A model generated the notes under the pieces. That model worked only from the letters and a program-made list of their open reading frames with translations, did not search any database and was not told the origin of the DNA. Source: Muribaculum sp. (lineage in GTDB: Bacteria > Bacteroidota > Bacteroidia > Bacteroidales > Muribaculaceae). From it: DNA of 64,000 nt. Shown here in pieces: positions 32,214-41,006 of the stretch; the stretch's first letter is position 1; the number at the start of each line of letters is the position of its first letter. The translations under genes and the position numbers were made by a program. The DNA is taken from contig VSOZ01000002.1 in NCBI GenBank assembly GCA_009775095.1, positions 186,001 through 250,000 on the forward strand, written 5' to 3'.

Positions 32214-34985
32214 ATGGAATACAATCACAGAGACATAGAGAGCCGCTGGCAGAAATATTGGAAAGAAAACAATGTGTATAAAGCCGAAATAGACAAGTCG
32301 AGGCCTAAGTTTTATGTTCTCGATATGTTTCCCTATCCGTCGGGAGCCGGCCTTCATGTAGGTCATCCGCTCGGATATATAGCAAGCGACATTTTTTCGC
32401 GTTACAAGCGTCTGCAGGGCTTTAACGTGCTCCATCCCATGGGTTATGACTCTTACGGACTTCCGGCCGAGCAGTATGCCATACAGACCGGGCAGCATCC
32501 CGAGGTCACAACCCGTCAGAATATAGACCGCTACCGCAGCCAGCTTGACAAAATAGGATTCTGCTATGACTGGGACCGCGAGATAAAGACTTGTGATCCG
32601 GAGTATTATAAGTGGACACAGTGGGCTTTCATGCAGATGTTCAACAGCTATTATGACAAAAATGCCGACAAGGCTATGCCTATAGCCGGTCTTGTGGCCG
32701 AGTTTGAGAAAAATGGTACAAAAGATGTGAATGCCGCCTGTGGAAAAGATCTTCAGTTTACCGCTGACGAATGGAAGGCTTACTCCGAGAAGGAGAAAAA
32801 CGATGTATTGATGAATTACCGCATAGCCTATCTCGGCAATACGATGGTGAACTGGTGTCCGAAACTCGGCACCGTGCTTGCCAATGACGAGGTGAGCGAG
32901 GGACTGTCGATAAGAGGCGGTTATCCGGTAGAGCAGAAACTAATGTATCAGTGGTGTCTTCGTGTGTCGGCTTATGCGCAGCGTCTGCTTGACGGTCTTG
33001 ACCGCATAGACTGGACCGACTCTCTTAAAGAGACCCAGCGCAACTGGATAGGCCGTTCCGAAGGTGCCGAGATGCGCTTCAAGATAGCTGACAGTGATGT
33101 GGAGCTTGAGATATTCACTACACGTGCCGATACTGTATTCGGTGTCACTTTCATGGTACTCGCTCCTGAAAGCGCATACGTTGATATGATTACCACTCTT
33201 GACCGTAAGGAGGCTGTCGAGGCTTATATAAACGAAGTCAAGCACAAGACCGAGCGTGAGCGCATGATCGAGAAGAATGTCTCCGGTGTATTTACCGGAG
33301 CTTATGCCATAAATCCTCTTACAGGCAAAAAAATACCTGTATGGGTGAGCGATTATGTGCTTGCAGGATACGGTACGGGTGCCATTATGGCTGTGCCGGC
33401 TCATGACAGCCGCGACTATGCCTTTGCAAAGCATTTCGACCTGCCTGTCATACCGCTTATCGAGGGTTGCGACGTAAGCGAAGAGAGTTTTGATGCCAAG
33501 TCCGGTAAAATGATAAACTCCGCCGGTGAGGAACTCAATCTTAACGGCATGGAGGTCAAGGACGCCATAGCCGCCACAAAACGCTTTATCGAAAAGAAGG
33601 GTATAGGCAAAGTGAAGGTAAATTACCGTTTGCGCGATGCCATATTCAGCCGTCAGCGTTATTGGGGCGAGCCGTTCCCCGTATATTACAAGGACGGCAT
33701 ACCTCATCTGCTTGACGAGAGCAAGCTGCCGCTGCTTCTGCCTGAAGTGGACAAATTTCTACCTACCGAAACCGGTGAGCCTCCGCTGGGACGTGCTAAA
33801 GAGTGGCATACCGAGGACGGCTATCAGCTTGAACTGAATACCATGCCCGGTTTTGCCGGTTCGTCGGCTTACTATCTGCGTTATATGGATCCGCACAACG
33901 ACAAGGCGCTCGTGTCGGAAGAGGCCAACTCCTACTGGCAGGATGTGGATTTATATATAGGCGGTACGGAGCATGCCACAGGACACCTTATATACAGCCG
34001 TTTCTGGAATAAATTTCTTTACGACCTCGGCAAGGTGGTAAAGGATGAGCCGTTCAAGAAACTCATAAATCAGGGCATGATACAGGGTCGCTCCAACTTC
34101 GTATACCGTATTAAAGACACCAATACTTTTGTGTCGTCGGGTCTGAAGAAGGATTACGATGTGACCCCCATACATGTTGATGTAAATATAGTAAGCAACG
34201 ACATACTTGACGTAGACCGGTTCCGCGCATGGCGTCCGGAATTCAATGATGCGGAGTTCATACTCGAGGACGGCAAATATGTGTGCGGCTACGCGGTTGA
34301 GAAGATGTCCAAGTCCATGTTCAATGTGGTCAATCCCGATGACATAGTGGAGCGCTACGGAGCCGATACGCTTCGTCTGTACGAGATGTTCCTCGGTCCG
34401 CTGGAGCAGAGCAAGCCGTGGGACACCAACGGCATAGACGGTGTAAACCGCTTCCTGAAGCGTCTGTGGGGACTTTTCTACAAAGGCGATACAATGCTTG
34501 TAAACGATGACAAACCTTCGAAAGAGGCTCTTAAAGCGCTTCACAAGCTTATTAAAAAAGTAACTTGGGATATAGAGAACTTCTCTTACAACACATCGAT
34601 AGCCGCCTTCATGATATGCGTCAATGATCTTACCTCGATGAAGTGTCACAGCAAGGAGGTGCTCGAACAGCTGCTTGTGGTACTTGCTCCCTTCGCTCCT
34701 CATATCACGGAGGAACTATGGCATGCCATCGGCAATTCAGGCAGCATATGCGACGCAAAGTGGCCGGAGCACAATGAAGACTATCTTAAGGAGGACACTG
34801 TGACTATGGCGGTGTCATTCAACGGTAAGGCGCGCTTCAATATCGAGGTAGCGGCCGATACTCCCCGTGAAGAGGTCGAGAAGATAGCTCTCGAACATGA
34901 AGGTGCGGCCAAGTGGCTTGAAGGGAAGTCGGTGAAGAAGATTATCGTCGTTTCCGGAAAGATAGTGAACATAGTTATAGGATAA
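32214..34985 (+). CDS. leuS: Leucyl-tRNA synthetase
   Basis: A 923-residue class I synthetase. The HIGH-type motif is PYPSGAGLHVGHPLGY (about 42-57), the KMSKS loop is EKMSKSMFN (about 700-708), and the editing domain inserts near 230-420 (TTRADTVFGVTFMVLAPE region). It charges tRNA-Leu. Downstream is rdgB at 26 bases. Strong long antisense frames inside it come from codon bias. Confidence 0.95.
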   Translation: MEYNHRDIESRWQKYWKENNVYKAEIDKSRPKFYVLDMFPYPSGAGLHVGHPLGYIASDIFSRYKRLQGFNVLHPMGYDSYGLPAEQYAIQTGQHPEVTTRQNIDRYRSQLDKIGFCYDWDREIKTCDPEYYKWTQWAFMQMFNSYYDKNADKAMPIAGLVAEFEKNGTKDVNAACGKDLQFTADEWKAYSEKEKNDVLMNYRIAYLGNTMVNWCPKLGTVLANDEVSEGLSIRGGYPVEQKLMYQWCLRVSAYAQRLLDGLDRIDWTDSLKETQRNWIGRSEGAEMRFKIADSDVELEIFTTRADTVFGVTFMVLAPESAYVDMITTLDRKEAVEAYINEVKHKTERERMIEKNVSGVFTGAYAINPLTGKKIPVWVSDYVLAGYGTGAIMAVPAHDSRDYAFAKHFDLPVIPLIEGCDVSEESFDAKSGKMINSAGEELNLNGMEVKDAIAATKRFIEKKGIGKVKVNYRLRDAIFSRQRYWGEPFPVYYKDGIPHLLDESKLPLLLPEVDKFLPTETGEPPLGRAKEWHTEDGYQLELNTMPGFAGSSAYYLRYMDPHNDKALVSEEANSYWQDVDLYIGGTEHATGHLIYSRFWNKFLYDLGKVVKDEPFKKLINQGMIQGRSNFVYRIKDTNTFVSSGLKKDYDVTPIHVDVNIVSNDILDVDRFRAWRPEFNDAEFILEDGKYVCGYAVEKMSKSMFNVVNPDDIVERYGADTLRLYEMFLGPLEQSKPWDTNGIDGVNRFLKRLWGLFYKGDTMLVNDDKPSKEALKALHKLIKKVTWDIENFSYNTSIAAFMICVNDLTSMKCHSKEVLEQLLVVLAPFAPHITEELWHAIGNSGSICDAKWPEHNEDYLKEDTVTMAVSFNGKARFNIEVAADTPREEVEKIALEHEGAAKWLEGKSVKKIIVVSGKIVNIVIG

Positions 34986-35011
34986 AACAATAATTACAAA
35001 ATATATCGCTC

Positions 35012-35590
35012 ATGACGAGAAAAATAGTGTTTGCCACCAATAACGCTCATAAACTTGAAGAGATAAGAGCCATACTCGGTGAAGATTTTCAAGTGCTCGG
35101 TCTGAGCGATATAGGATGTAACGAGGATATACCCGAGACCGCCGATACTCTTGAGGGAAATGCCGAGATAAAGGCACGATATGTAAAGGAGCATTACGGC
35201 TATGACTGCTTCGCCGATGACACGGGTCTTGAGGTCGAAGCGCTTGACGGTGCTCCCGGGGTGTATTCGGCGCGCTATGCCGGTCCCGGCCATGACTCGG
35301 CGGCAAATGTGGCTCTGCTGATGAAAAATCTGGCGGGGGAGAGCAATCGGAACGCGCGTTTCCGCACTGTCATAGCACTTGTTGAGGGCGATAGACTGAC
35401 TCTCGTAGACGGTGTGGTAAAGGGCCGTATTATAGATGAACTGCGTGGCGACAACGGCTTCGGCTATGACCCTGTATTTGTTCCGGAGGGTTATGACATG
35501 ACATTTGCCGAGATGGACTCGAAGGAGAAGAATTCGATAAGCCACAGAGCACGTGCTACCGCCAAACTAAAGGATATACTTGTCAGTTGA
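35012..35590 (+). CDS. rdgB: RdgB/HAM1 non-canonical purine NTP pyrophosphatase
   Basis: A 192-residue HAM1-fold protein: VFATNNAHKLEEIRAIL (about 5-21), CFADDTGLEVEALDGAPGVYSARYAG (given as ADDTGLEV and GAPGVYSARYAG), NGFGYDPVFVPEG and SHRARATAKL. It hydrolyses ITP, dITP and XTP, protecting DNA from deaminated purines. Its stop overlaps the start of the next gene by 4 bases. Confidence 0.93.
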   Translation: MTRKIVFATNNAHKLEEIRAILGEDFQVLGLSDIGCNEDIPETADTLEGNAEIKARYVKEHYGYDCFADDTGLEVEALDGAPGVYSARYAGPGHDSAANVALLMKNLAGESNRNARFRTVIALVEGDRLTLVDGVVKGRIIDELRGDNGFGYDPVFVPEGYDMTFAEMDSKEKNSISHRARATAKLKDILVS

Positions 35591-38004
35591 CAGCCGTGGC
35601 GTTAAGTTTCAGGTCCGTTGTATCGGCTGTTAAGTTGTCGGTACTGTCGTTATGTATCATGATGACATGTACGTTGACGGTACATGCCGATGTGCCGGTA
35701 GGGGAGTGGCGCTACTATAACAATTACGGCCCGAACACTTATAAGGTGGTCGACAGCAAGGATAAAGTATATTATATATGCGACCGTAATCTGTATGGTT
35801 ACGATAAAAAAAGCGGCGAAACTTACGGCTATAACCTCGTTAACGGATTGAGTGATGTAGCGGTCGACGATATCTTTTACAATAATGCTCTCGGACTGCT
35901 TGTCGTGCTGTATGACAACGGCAATATCGACGTTATTACCGATAAGGGCGATATTGTGAATATAGGAGATATTAAAGATGCCTCGCAAATCGGCGACCGT
36001 TCGCTTAACGATGTGGCTTTTTCAGGCAGTGATTGTTATGTGGCCGGTAATTTCGGCATTGTAATGATAGACCTGAAGAATTTTCTTGTTAAGGAGTCGG
36101 CCATATTCAACCGACCGGTGTCGGCCATTACTGTTACCGACGGCAAACTTGTCGTGTCGGTTGACGGGCGTCTTATGTATAAACCCGATGATGTGCGTCT
36201 CACAGATATAGACCGTTATGTGGCTTTGGATCAACTTGAAGCCGTGTCTATGGAGTCGGTATCGGACAGGCTTGTTATTGCCGTTGACGGCAAGGATTCA
36301 TACTCTGTGGAGATTGATTTTACCGCCGGTAAATCAGTGAAAAAGAGGATAGCCGGAGTTTCGGATTATGTAATGATGTGCGGTGACAAAGCTCTCTTGG
36401 CTAACCGTGACGAATATTGCATAGTAGACACTGACGGTGTTGTAACTATACATAAAATACCTGAAAGTCTAAAAAAACAGGGCAATACACGCTGTCACTC
36501 GATAAAGGATGACGCCGGCATGTGGTATATAAATACCTCCGGACTCGGACACTTTACCGCTGACGGAGCTGTCGATGTTTCTCCCGTAAGACCTCAGGCC
36601 ACGTTTCTTGACACCGGCGCTTGGTATATCGCCGCCGATCCTCTGAATGACAAAATTTATGTGTCAAACCGCAGTTCGCGAAATGACCTTCGTTTTTATA
36701 ATGAGAACGGCCCTATGACGCTGACTGAGATTGAAGGCGGTTTTGCACGCGATATTACGCCGTCGGCCGAGGAGGTGACACTGCGTAACCATAACTCGGG
36801 CGGCAAGCTCAAAACAGGCTTCAATATGGCTGTTGACCGTAAAGAGGAGGGTGTGACCTATATAGGTACTTGGTATGAAGGCATATTCAGATTTAAGGAC
36901 GGTCAGCAGACCGATAAATATGACTGGACAAATATGCCTGCCCGGCTTGATTATATACTCGCTTTTCCGGCCGTTGCCATAGACTTGCAGAACAATCTGT
37001 GGTGTTATGGCTACAATGCCAAAGGCGAGATTACGGTAGCTGTACTGCCTGACTCCCGGCGTACTCCCGGAAGTGTCACCGCCGCTGACTGGATACTGCT
37101 TGACATAGAGGGTTTCGGCTCGTTTGATGCCCGAAATACCATAATACTGCCGTGTATGTCGCCGCATAATAAGAATATAGTGCTTATATCCGACGGGTAC
37201 CGCGACCGTAATCTTGTCACATATTATACCGGTGCCGATGTAGAGAGTACTTCCGATGACCGATATAATGTACGTAATATGTTTTATGACCAAGACGGTA
37301 AGCCTTTCGGTCCGGTATGTATTTTCTCTATGGCTGAGGATAAGTCGGGAGCCGTATGGGTAGGCACCGATGACGGAGTTTTTGTTATCAGAGAACCTGC
37401 CGATATGCTTGACGAGAATTGCCGTATAGAGCGGGTGAAGGTGCCGAGAAACGACGGTACGTCATATGCCGACTATCTGCTCGGCAACATGAATGTTACG
37501 GCCGTGTCGGTCGACGGAAGCAATCGTAAATGGTTAGGTACAAACAGTTCGGGTGTTTATGTGGTAAGCGCCGACGGCAAGGAGATACTCGACAACTTCA
37601 ATACCTCCAACGGTTTTCTGCCTTCTGACGAAGTACTGTCGCTTCTCTGTGACCCTCGCGGTAACTCGGTTTATATAGGCACACGTGCGGGAGTGGTTGA
37701 GTATGGCTGTGACGCTCTTCCGGCTTCTGATGATTATTCGGAAATATCGGCCTATCCCAATCCGGTACGCCCCGGCTATGCAGGTGACGTGGTTATAAAA
37801 GGGCTGAAAGAAGACTCACTTGTCAAGATAGCCGATGCTGCCGGAAACGTGTTTTATCAGACCCGCTCGCAGGGGGGAATGGCGCGTTGGAATGTTGCTT
37901 CGTCGTCAGGTAAACGCGCGGCTACGGGAGTATATTATGTACTTGTGTCATCGGCCGACGGCGCGCATGAAAGTGCCGTGACAAAAATATTGGTTGTAAA
38001 TTAA
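35587..38004 (+). CDS. PorZ-like two-propeller surface protein with a C-terminal sorting-domain-like tail
   Basis: An 805-residue exported protein. After the signal (KLSVLSLCIMMTCTLTVHA) come repeated beta-propeller blades (FNRPVSAITVTDGKLVVSV, AVWVGTDDGVFVIREP, KWLGTNSSGVYVVSADGK) forming two propellers, and a C-terminal beta-sandwich of about 85 residues (ISAYPNPVRPGYAGDVVIKGL..., ending in VYYVLVSS...VTKILVVN) like a T9SS sorting domain. PorZ of Porphyromonas has this plan. The only start that keeps the signal peptide is TTG at 35587 (overlapping the rdgB stop) or GTG at 35596; no suitable ATG exists. Confidence 0.7.
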   Translation: MTAVALSFRSVVSAVKLSVLSLCIMMTCTLTVHADVPVGEWRYYNNYGPNTYKVVDSKDKVYYICDRNLYGYDKKSGETYGYNLVNGLSDVAVDDIFYNNALGLLVVLYDNGNIDVITDKGDIVNIGDIKDASQIGDRSLNDVAFSGSDCYVAGNFGIVMIDLKNFLVKESAIFNRPVSAITVTDGKLVVSVDGRLMYKPDDVRLTDIDRYVALDQLEAVSMESVSDRLVIAVDGKDSYSVEIDFTAGKSVKKRIAGVSDYVMMCGDKALLANRDEYCIVDTDGVVTIHKIPESLKKQGNTRCHSIKDDAGMWYINTSGLGHFTADGAVDVSPVRPQATFLDTGAWYIAADPLNDKIYVSNRSSRNDLRFYNENGPMTLTEIEGGFARDITPSAEEVTLRNHNSGGKLKTGFNMAVDRKEEGVTYIGTWYEGIFRFKDGQQTDKYDWTNMPARLDYILAFPAVAIDLQNNLWCYGYNAKGEITVAVLPDSRRTPGSVTAADWILLDIEGFGSFDARNTIILPCMSPHNKNIVLISDGYRDRNLVTYYTGADVESTSDDRYNVRNMFYDQDGKPFGPVCIFSMAEDKSGAVWVGTDDGVFVIREPADMLDENCRIERVKVPRNDGTSYADYLLGNMNVTAVSVDGSNRKWLGTNSSGVYVVSADGKEILDNFNTSNGFLPSDEVLSLLCDPRGNSVYIGTRAGVVEYGCDALPASDDYSEISAYPNPVRPGYAGDVVIKGLKEDSLVKIADAAGNVFYQTRSQGGMARWNVASSSGKRAATGVYYVLVSSADGAHESAVTKILVVN

Positions 38005-38042
38005 AAAAGTAAAAAATATGTATTTATTTCCGTCCAAATAGC

Positions 38043-38050
38043 TATATTTG
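38043..38050 (+). promoter_or_regulatory. -7 promoter box before the 173-residue protein
   Basis: TATATTTG at 38043-38050, 35 bases before the ATG at 38086; the -33 box is not clear. Confidence 0.35.
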
Positions 38051-38085
38051 GCGTTAATAAACAGAGCCTATAATTGTAGTTGATT

Positions 38086-38607
38086 ATGAAACTGAAATAT
38101 ATTGATGAAAACGATAAATGTTACGGCATAACCGGTATGGCCATAAGTATGGTGGTGTGGGATGCCGAAAATGTGCTTGCGGCCGTATCGCTTGATTCTC
38201 CCGCCGATGAAACGGTCGAGTTTACTCCCGATTTCTATTACAACGGCAATCCGGGACTGTCGGCCAAAGTATCGTGGAATCATATATTGCAGCATTATCA
38301 GGTGACTATGGGAATGCTTTTGGGCAACATACTATGTCGCAGTTACGTGCTTCATCACAATGACGTCACTGCCGACATGCGCAAGGAACTTCTTGAGCTT
38401 TTCGATAACGAAGGACGCGAGACATGCTCCCTTGAAAGCGACGAGATAGAGCGCTTGTTCAACAAGAGCTACAATTATCTTTACCGCGTGTTTAATCATA
38501 CGGGTGTTCAGGAGGTGGCCCATGATTTCGCACGTGAGCTGAAGAAGCACCGCAGGCTTACGCGCGGTGAGGTTATCGAGCAGCTTCGATCGCTCAACAT
38601 GCTTTAA
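38086..38607 (+). CDS. Conserved hypothetical protein
   Basis: A 173-residue soluble protein, MKLKYIDENDKCYGITGMAISMVVWD, then a helix-rich C-terminus (VAHDFARELKKHRRLTRGEVIEQLRSLNML). I do not recognise the family; the length and clean promoter suggest a real gene. A TTG two codons earlier (38080) is not favoured. The next gene is convergent, 9 bases after the stop. Confidence 0.65.
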   Translation: MKLKYIDENDKCYGITGMAISMVVWDAENVLAAVSLDSPADETVEFTPDFYYNGNPGLSAKVSWNHILQHYQVTMGMLLGNILCRSYVLHHNDVTADMRKELLELFDNEGRETCSLESDEIERLFNKSYNYLYRVFNHTGVQEVAHDFARELKKHRRLTRGEVIEQLRSLNML

Positions 38608-38616
38608 ATACGGAGT

Positions 38617-39249
38617 TTAGAGTTGTCCTTGCTCCACCATGACGCATACACGTTCTATTATTGCGTCATCCTTGTCCTTATCGGGGCGATAGGCGCTTTT
38701 GAGGTTTACGCCGAAGAAGCGTCCGAATGTCTGCCAGAATCCGGCACGAAACGTGCCTAAAAAGGCTTTCAGTATCGAATAGCTGCTCTGGTTGGTCTCA
38801 CGGTTTATCAGTTTGACAAGCATTTTGCCCTGCGACTTGGTAAACTTTTTAAGCTCCGGTTTATATTGGGCAAATATCTCTTTCTCCATCTGAGCCAGAT
38901 ACTCCTCGCGCTCTTTCTGGGTAGGGAATGTCTCTATGTATTCATACGTTTCAAGCAGTGTTTCGGCTATGAGTTTGGCGTAGGGTAGAGTGCGCTTCAC
39001 ATCGCGCACCGTGCGCCAGTAAAATTGCTCCTGCTTCTTGTTTTTGAATTTAAGCTGTGGAAATACAGTGATATTGTTGAGCACGACCATCATAAGGGTA
39101 TCGCCATGTTCGTCGACAAAATGATATCGGCCCTTGACCTCTTTCTGTCGCGGATCGGGAGGCAGCGGCACACCGTTGGCGTCGGTATTCTGCGCACCGG
39201 CACCAAGCATCCCCGTCATTATTATCAACAGAAAGAAAAATATCCTCAT
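38617..39249 (-). CDS. DUF4294 family protein
   Basis: A 210-residue protein with signal peptide (FFFLLIIMTGMLGAGAQ) and the DUF4294 core: YWRTVRDVKRTLPYAKLIAETL, FPTQKEREEYLAQMEKEIFAQYKPELKKFTKSQGKMLVKLINRET, then FGRFFGVNLKSAYRP. (Long motifs are quoted in pieces: WRTVRDVKRTLPYAKLI, TKSQGKMLVKLINRET.) The function is unknown; the family is widespread in Bacteroidota and predicted periplasmic. Confidence 0.85.
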   Translation of the reverse strand: MRIFFFLLIIMTGMLGAGAQNTDANGVPLPPDPRQKEVKGRYHFVDEHGDTLMMVVLNNITVFPQLKFKNKKQEQFYWRTVRDVKRTLPYAKLIAETLLETYEYIETFPTQKEREEYLAQMEKEIFAQYKPELKKFTKSQGKMLVKLINRETNQSSYSILKAFLGTFRAGFWQTFGRFFGVNLKSAYRPDKDKDDAIIERVCVMVEQGQL

Positions 39250-39295
39250 ATGTTATATAACGCTGTGTGTCCCCTTAATTGTATATTAATGAATG

Positions 39296-40867
39296 TTAAT
39301 GGTTTACATGGGGATAATCGACAGTGTAGTGCAGTCCGCGCGACTCTTTGCGTTCCATAGCCTGACGCATTATGAGGTATCCTACGTTGATTATGTTGCG
39401 CAGCTCGCATATCTCGCGGCTCGCTTTGGAGCGCTTGAACAGGCGTTCGGTCTCCTCGTAGAGTATGTCAAGACGGTTCCAAGCACGTTTTAATCGCAGA
39501 TCGCTGCGTACTATGCCCACGTAAGTCGACATTATCTGTCCCACTTCCTTTATGCTCTGCGTTATAAGCACCATCTCCTCGGGATGACGAGTACCTTCGT
39601 CATTCCACTCCGGCACGTCATGACGATAGGTATAGTGGTCCTTGACCTCCATTGCGTGGCGGGCCGCCGCGTCAGCGTATACTACCGCTTCTATCAGTGA
39701 GTTTGATGCCAGTCGGTTGCCTCCGTGAAGTCCGGTGCACGAGCATTCACCCACCGCATACAGACGCTTGATCGACGACTCTCCGTTGGTGTCCACTTTT
39801 ATACCGCCGCAAAGATAATGGGCTGCCGGAGCCACAGGTATGTAGTCTTTTGTTATGTCGATGCCGAGCGACAGACACTTCTGGTATATGTTGGGGAAGT
39901 GCTTCTTGGTCTCTTCCGGATCCTTGTGGGTCACGTCGAGATATACATGGTCGTCGCCGTAGAGCTTCATTTCCGAGTCTATGGCGCGGGCCACTATATC
40001 GCGCGGTGCGAGCGACAGACGCGGGTCATACTTGTGCATGAACTCTTCGCCGCGCAGATTGCGCAGCACCGCTCCGTAGCCTCTCATGGCCTCTGTTATA
40101 AGGAATGACGGGCGGTCGCCCGGATGATACAGCGCCGTCGGGTGAAACTGGATGAACTCCATGTCCTTCACCGTGCCTTTGGCGCGGTATACCATGGCTA
40201 TGCCGTCGCCCGTGGCTACAAGCGGGTTGGTGGTGGTGGTGTAGACCGCACCGACTCCGCCGGTGGCCATTAGTGTGACCTTGGCGAGGAAGGTGTCGAC
40301 CTTTCCGGTTTCCGGGTCAAGCACATATGCGCCGTAGCATGTTATGTCGGGTGTACGGCGTGTCACTATCCTGCCCAGATGATGCTGGGTTATTATCTCG
40401 ATAGCGAAGCGTCCTTCATATATGTCTATGTTTTTGTCGGCTTTCACGGCCTTTATGAGGCTCTCCTGTATTTCGGCGCCCGTATTGTCTTTGTGGTGCA
40501 GGATGCGGAATTCGGAGTGGCCCCCTTCGCGGTGCAGGTCAAAGTCGCCGTTTTCGTTTTTATCGAAGTTTACACCCCAGTCTATCAGGGCTTTTATCTG
40601 CTCCGGCGCGCCTTTCACCACTTTTTCCACAGCCTCTTTGTCGCTGAGGAAGTCGCCCGCTATCATGGTGTCTTCTATATGTTTGTCAAAGTTATCCACT
40701 TCAAGATTGGTCACTGAAGCCACACCTCCCTGAGCGAAGTAAGTGTTGGCTTCTTCAAGGCCGCTCTTGCATATAAGAGCCACTCTGCCAGTACGGGCTA
40801 CTTTAAGGGCAAAACTCATGCCGGCAATACCCGATCCTATAACAAGATAATCATATTCGTAAGTCAT
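39296..40867 (-). CDS. nadB: L-aspartate oxidase
   Basis: A 523-residue flavoprotein of the NadB/SdhA family. FAD loop VIGSGIAGMSFALK (8-21), FAQGGVASV (45-53), FHPTALYHPG (about 240-249), and CGGIKVDTNGESSIKRLYAVGECSCTG (given as CGGIKVD and LYAVGECSCTGLHGGNRLASNSL) with the flavin-proximal catalytic region. It oxidises L-aspartate to iminoaspartate, the partner substrate of NadA. Minus-strand gene in a plus-strand region. Confidence 0.94.
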   Translation of the reverse strand: MTYEYDYLVIGSGIAGMSFALKVARTGRVALICKSGLEEANTYFAQGGVASVTNLEVDNFDKHIEDTMIAGDFLSDKEAVEKVVKGAPEQIKALIDWGVNFDKNENGDFDLHREGGHSEFRILHHKDNTGAEIQESLIKAVKADKNIDIYEGRFAIEIITQHHLGRIVTRRTPDITCYGAYVLDPETGKVDTFLAKVTLMATGGVGAVYTTTTNPLVATGDGIAMVYRAKGTVKDMEFIQFHPTALYHPGDRPSFLITEAMRGYGAVLRNLRGEEFMHKYDPRLSLAPRDIVARAIDSEMKLYGDDHVYLDVTHKDPEETKKHFPNIYQKCLSLGIDITKDYIPVAPAAHYLCGGIKVDTNGESSIKRLYAVGECSCTGLHGGNRLASNSLIEAVVYADAAARHAMEVKDHYTYRHDVPEWNDEGTRHPEEMVLITQSIKEVGQIMSTYVGIVRSDLRLKRAWNRLDILYEETERLFKRSKASREICELRNIINVGYLIMRQAMERKESRGLHYTVDYPHVNH

Positions 40868-40891
40868 AGCTCAATGATTAATTATCAAGCG

Positions 40892-40899
40892 CAAAGGTA
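40892..40899 (-). promoter_or_regulatory. -7 promoter box of nadB
   Basis: TACCTTTG on the minus strand (40899-40892), 25 bases before the nadB ATG; the -33 box is weak. Confidence 0.4.
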
Positions 40900-40971
40900 A
40901 TAATTTTTGAGTAATTGACATCCAACTTCACTTTATTACCACATGATTCTTTTATCGTGGCATGATTTTTG

Positions 40972-40979
40972 TACCTTTG
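40972..40979 (+). promoter_or_regulatory. -7 promoter box of argS
   Basis: TACCTTTG at 40972-40979, about 27 bases before the argS ATG. The nadB and argS boxes sit back to back in a divergent 139-base spacer. Confidence 0.45.
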
Positions 40980-41006
40980 TACATTGAAACATAAAAAGAT
41001 AAAGAG

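Noticed and set aside
32940..34703. Long antisense frames in leuS
   Set aside because: Mirrors the codon bias of leuS; no motif or promoter supports them.
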